A stretch of 7,281 nucleotides of DNA from Gemmataceae bacterium (GTDB taxonomy: Bacteria; Planctomycetota; Planctomycetia; Gemmatales; Gemmataceae). Location: contig JAFMJU010000201.1 of the NCBI GenBank assembly GCA_017853285.1, forward strand, positions 1 through 7,281. The letters are read 5' to 3'. The notes beneath the pieces were generated by a model, which was not told the DNA's origin, ran no database searches, and saw only the letters and a list, made by a program, of their open reading frames with translations. Numbering within the stretch: position 1 is the stretch's first letter; every line of letters begins with the position of its first letter. The position numbers and the translations under genes were made by a program. Shown here one piece after another: positions 4,149 to 7,281 of the stretch.

Positions 4149-6071
4149 ATGATCAGCAAGAAACCACGCCCCGGTCGCCCGCGCCTCACCCATCCCCTGA
4201 TCCGCGAGGGTTCCACCCTCCGCCAAGCCTCTTGGGACGAGGCGCTCCATCGCATCGCCACCGCCCTGAAAGACAACCGGGCCCTCCACGGCGACAAGGC
4301 CTTCGGCATCTTCAGTTGCTCCAAAAGCACCAACGAGATGAACTTCGTGGCCCAGAAGTTCTGCCGGCAGGTGATGGGCAGCAACAACATCGACAGTTGC
4401 AACCGAACCTGACACGCCCCGAGCGTCGTCGGTCTGGCGACAGTTTTCGGGATGGGTGGTGGCACCAACAGCTACAGCGAGATCGAGGAGACCGAGGTCA
4501 TCCTCCTGTGGGGCTCCAACGCCCGCGAGACGCACCCGATCTTCTTCCATCACCTGCTGAAGGGCGTGCACAACGGCGCCCGCCTGTTCGCGATCGACCC
4601 GCGCCGCACCAGTTCGGCCCGCTGGGCGGACACCTGGGTTGGCCTCGATGTCGGCACTGATATCGTCGTCGCCAACGCCATGGGCCGCGAGATCATCGCC
4701 CAAGGCTGGCTCCATGAGAAATTCATCCGTCACGCCACCACCGGCTTCGAGGCGTACCGGGAATCGGTCGAACCCTTCACACTGGCCGAGGCTGAACGCC
4801 TGAGCGGCGTGCCAGGTCAGATCATCCACAACATGGCCAAGGCCTACGCCACCGCCAAAACCGCGATGATCTGCTGGACCCTCGGCATCACCGAGCACCA
4901 CAATGGCGTCGACAATGTCTCCTCGCTGATCAACCTGTCCCTGCTCACCGGCCATGTCGGCCGCTATGCCAGCGGCCTCAACCCGCTGCGGGGCCAGAAC
5001 AATGTGCATGGTGGCGGCGACATGGGCGCCCTGCCCGACCGCTTCCCCGGCTTCCAGCATGTGGAAGTAGAGGCCAACCGCCTGAAGTTCGAGAAAGCCT
5101 GGAACACCAATCTACCCCCCAAACGCGGATGGAATCTCACCGGCATGCTCAACGCCATGGGCACCGGTGAACTGACGGCCCTGTTGATCCTGGGCGAAAA
5201 CCCGCTGCAATCCGAGGCGGATCGCCACCACGCTGAGCACGCCCTGCGCAACCTCCAGTTCCTGGCCGTGCAGGACCTCACCCTCACCCCCACCGCCGAG
5301 CTGGCCCATGTGGTCCTGCCCGCCGCCGCCGGCTGGTGTGAAAGCGACGGCACCTTCACCAACAGCGAGCGCCGGGTCCAGCGTGTGCGCAAGGCGGTGA
5401 ACCCACCAGGCCTGGCAAGGGATGATGGTCAGATCCTGTTCGACCTGGCCCGCGTGATGGGCCACGACTGGGGCGAGTACAGCGCGGAAAAGGTCTGGAA
5501 CGAGCTGCGGTCACTCAGCCCGGTCCACACTGGCATGAGCTACCAGCGCCTGGAACAGGAAAACGGCCTGCAGTGGCCCTGCTACGACGAGGCCCACCCC
5601 GGCGAGATGTTCCTGCACAGCCGGCTGTGGGAGGAACCCCTGAAGGGGCCCCCCGTCGCCTTCCAGGTCGTCCACCATTCCCCGCCCGTGGAACCGCTCA
5701 CGGCAGAGTTCCCCTTGCGCCTCACCACCGGCCGTCGCCTCGACGACTACAACACGGGAGTGCAGACCGAGGGTTTCGAATCCCCGCTGCGCCGCGGCGA
5801 GACGATCGACCTCTGCCCAGAGGATGCCCGCAAGCTCGGTATCTCCGATGGCGAGGTGGTGAGGGTGGTCTCCGCGCGCGGCTCCATCGAGGCCCCGGCG
5901 CGCCTCACCCACAGCCTGCGCCCCGGCCTGGCCTTCATGACCTTCCACTTCCAGGATTCGGTCAACACCAACATCCTCACCATCGACGCCACCGACCCGC
6001 GCTCGGGCACCGCCGAATTCAAGGCCTGCTCCATCCGCGTGGAAAAGCTGGCCTCGCCCACCCCGGCCTGA
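4149..6071 (+). CDS. fdhF: Selenocysteine-containing formate dehydrogenase catalytic subunit
   Basis: One gene of 640 residues, read through the in-frame UGA at 4410-4412 as selenocysteine 88; an ordinary ORF caller splits it into 4149-4412 and 4452-6071. It is a molybdopterin (Mo/W-bis-PGD) oxidoreductase that oxidises formate to CO2 or the reverse. Sec88 would be the metal ligand in SCNRT-U-HAPSVVGL, which aligns with CARV-U-HGPSVAGL of E. coli FdhF. His89 and Arg281 (in NPLRGQNNVHGGGDMGA) match the E. coli catalytic His141 and Arg333, and the Sec-to-Arg distance of 193 residues is the same. The C-terminal dinucleotide-binding domain (about 520-635) has TTGRRLDDYNTGVQT and ends with FKACSIRVE. 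The start ATG has AGGTGA upstream, and an in-frame stop lies at 4143-4145, so the N-terminus cannot extend. Odd: relative to E. coli about 52 residues are missing at the front, precisely the [4Fe-4S] domain and its electron-relay Lys. The only cysteines before Sec88 are 57, 72 and 84, with no C-x-x-C. It lies 13 bases upstream of a NuoE-NuoF fusion, indicating an NAD-linked complex. Confidence 0.93.
4410..4451 (+). promoter_or_regulatory. Bacterial SECIS element with UGA selenocysteine codon
   Basis: The UGA (4410-4412) is followed by a two-part hairpin. Lower stem: CCCGA 4418-4422 with UCGGG 4447-4451. Internal loop: 4423-4424 opposite 4442-4446. Upper stem: GUCG 4425-4428 with CGAC 4438-4441, then a bulged U4429, a C4430-G4437 closing pair and the apical loop GGUCUG 4431-4436. 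As recalled, the E. coli fdhF SECIS also has GGUCUG 18 bases after the UGA and a bulged U in the upper stem; the SelB-contacting features (loop G and U, bulged U) are therefore all present at the expected distance. The element is coding at the same time (HAPSVVGLATVFG). It implies that SelA, SelB, SelD and tRNA-Sec are encoded elsewhere in the genome. Confidence 0.9.
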
Positions 6072-6084
6072 CAGGAATCGCTGC

Positions 6085-7281
6085 ATGGATATCAAGGTGA
6101 ACGGCCCTGAGCCCACCGCCGCTGAACGCGACGCGGTGGATGCGGTGTTGGGCCCACCCGTTTCCGCCTGGTCCGGCGGCAAGCGCGACCTCGGCAAGGA
6201 AGGCCGCATCACCCTCCTCGGCGGCAACGAGGCCCGGGCTCAGCGCCACCTCCTGCTCCCCGCCCTGCATGGCGTGCAGGACCGCTTCGGCTGGCTGCCC
6301 CCCGGGGCCTTGGCCTATCTCGCCAACCGCCTCACCGTGCCCCCCGCCGATGTCCACGGCGTGGCCACCTTCTACCACCTGTTCACCCACCAGGGCGGTG
6401 CCCCCATCCATGTCCATGTTTGCGACGACATCGCCTGCCGCCATCGGGGCGGCTTGGATTTGCTGAATCAATTGAAGCAGGAACACACTGGATCGAAAAC
6501 GGTGGAGGTACACCCAAGCCCCTGCCTGGGGCTGTGCGAACGGGCTCCCGCGGCCCTGGTGTTGCGCGCTGGCAAGCCCGCCCAAGGCTGCGCGGTCGGT
6601 CACGCCTCAGCAGAATCGGTGGCCGCCGCCTTGAAAGCCGACAGCTTCCCCGATGCGGGAATCGACTGGCTACAGAGCGCCGTGCCCCAGTGCGCCCAAC
6701 CCTCGGCGGATTTGGGCCTTTTGGCCCGGGTGGGCAAATCCAACCCAACTAGCCTGGCCGATTACCAAGCCACCGGCGGTTTCGCGGGTCTCAAGCATGC
6801 CCTCGAACTAGGCTCCGAAAAAACCATCGCCGAGGTCACCACCTCCGGCATCGTTGGCCGCGGCGGCGCCGCGTTCCCCACCGGCCGCAAGTGGGACGCT
6901 GTCGCCCGGGCGACCGACCCGGTCCGCTATGTCGTCTGCAACGCCGACGAATCCGAACCGGGAACCTTCAAGGACCGGGTGGTGATGGAGGGAGATCCGT
7001 TCGCCCTCGTCGAGGGCATGACCATCGCCGGCCTGGCGGTGGGAGCCCAAAAGGGATTCCTCTACATCCGTGGCGAATACCCGCTGGCGATCCGCCGCAT
7101 GCAGCAAGCCATCGACCAGGCGACCGGCGCCAATCTGCTGGGCGACAACATCCTGGGCAGTGGCAAAAGCTTCCACATCGAGATCCGCCGCGGCGCGGGC
7201 GCCTACATCTGTGGCGAGGAAACCGCCCTCTTCAATTCCATCGAGGGCCAGCGGGGCGAGCCCCGCAACAAGCCCCCCTTC
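6085..7281 (+). CDS. NuoE-NuoF fusion, NADH-linked diaphorase subunit (3' end outside window)
   Basis: Open from the ATG at 6085 to the window edge (399 codons visible), with AGGAA seven bases upstream and only 13 bases after the dehydrogenase stop, so co-transcribed. Residues about 50-190 are a NuoE-like thioredoxin-fold domain: the helical bundle with FGWLPPGALAYLA and VHGVATFYHLF, then the [2Fe-2S] ligands Cys113-x4-Cys118 and Cys147-x3-Cys151. A linker follows, and from about 210 a NuoF domain begins (LARVGKSNPTSLADYQ). It carries the FMN/NADH-binding signatures GIVGRGGAAFPTGRKW (255-270), CNADESEPGTFKDR (285-298) and GAGAYICGEETAL. The C-terminal [4Fe-4S] C-x-x-C-x-x-C part would lie beyond the edge. 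Known analogues are the diaphorase subunits of NAD-dependent formate dehydrogenases (FdsG plus FdsB of Rhodobacter and Cupriavidus, or the fused beta subunit of Methylorubrum FDH1). Its likely job is to pass electrons from the formate site to NAD+, or back. A bifurcating role with ferredoxin cannot be judged from the visible part. Confidence 0.92.
   Translation, partial: MDIKVNGPEPTAAERDAVDAVLGPPVSAWSGGKRDLGKEGRITLLGGNEARAQRHLLLPALHGVQDRFGWLPPGALAYLANRLTVPPADVHGVATFYHLFTHQGGAPIHVHVCDDIACRHRGGLDLLNQLKQEHTGSKTVEVHPSPCLGLCERAPAALVLRAGKPAQGCAVGHASAESVAAALKADSFPDAGIDWLQSAVPQCAQPSADLGLLARVGKSNPTSLADYQATGGFAGLKHALELGSEKTIAEVTTSGIVGRGGAAFPTGRKWDAVARATDPVRYVVCNADESEPGTFKDRVVMEGDPFALVEGMTIAGLAVGAQKGFLYIRGEYPLAIRRMQQAIDQATGANLLGDNILGSGKSFHIEIRRGAGAYICGEETALFNSIEGQRGEPRNKPPF

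Noticed and set aside
4410..4412. Nonsense mutation making the FDH gene a pseudogene
   Set aside because: The UGA is exactly at the Sec/Cys metal-ligand position, the frame and conservation continue on both sides, and a complete SECIS hairpin follows at the right distance.
4083..5060. 325-codon minus-strand ORF opposite the formate dehydrogenase gene
   Set aside because: Antisense shadow of conserved FDH sequence, compositionally biased, with no recognisable domain.

Overview
The window is GC-rich except for one AT-richer block (about 2370-3100). It looks like a chromosomal segment of an environmental bacterium. A secreted PQQ-type beta-propeller protein next to a secreted family-A glycosidase suggests the Planctomycetota/Verrucomicrobiota (PVC) group, but this is only a guess from gene style. 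The organism should also have a selenocysteine-insertion system, because one gene here needs it.

Layout. (1) 3-1154, plus strand: the 3' part of a PQQ-like beta-propeller gene, ending at a strong palindromic hairpin. (2) 1245-2366, plus strand: a signal-peptide-bearing clan GH-A (cellulase-like) glycoside hydrolase. (3) 2389-3049, minus strand: an overlapping mntA-hepT toxin-antitoxin pair. It has its own near-consensus -10 box and ends at a bidirectional terminator shared with the hydrolase gene. (4) 3103-3954, minus strand: fdhD, the sulfurtransferase that activates formate dehydrogenase. (5) 3955-4148: a divergent control region with a promoter candidate and a long inverted repeat just upstream of the dehydrogenase gene. 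(6) 4149-6071, plus strand: the formate dehydrogenase catalytic subunit, read through an in-frame UGA (4410-4412) as selenocysteine. (7) 6085 to the window end, plus strand: a NuoE-NuoF fusion (diaphorase subunit), cut by the window edge.

How the genes fit together. Genes 4, 6 and 7 form a formate dehydrogenase locus. FdhD supplies the sulfido ligand of the Mo/W-bis-PGD cofactor. The selenoprotein subunit would oxidise formate (or reduce CO2), and the NuoE-NuoF fusion would pass electrons between a [2Fe-2S] cluster, FMN and NAD(H). A FdsABG-like, NAD-linked soluble enzyme is therefore expected, not the hydrogenase-linked E. coli FdhF arrangement.

The most notable observation is the combination in the catalytic subunit. 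It is a selenoprotein with a well-formed bacterial SECIS hairpin, yet it starts after the point where the usual N-terminal [4Fe-4S] domain should be. The missing electron relay must come from another polypeptide, most likely encoded just beyond the right edge, or the protein is unusual. The TA pair looks like an acquired cassette placed between two unrelated chromosomal units.
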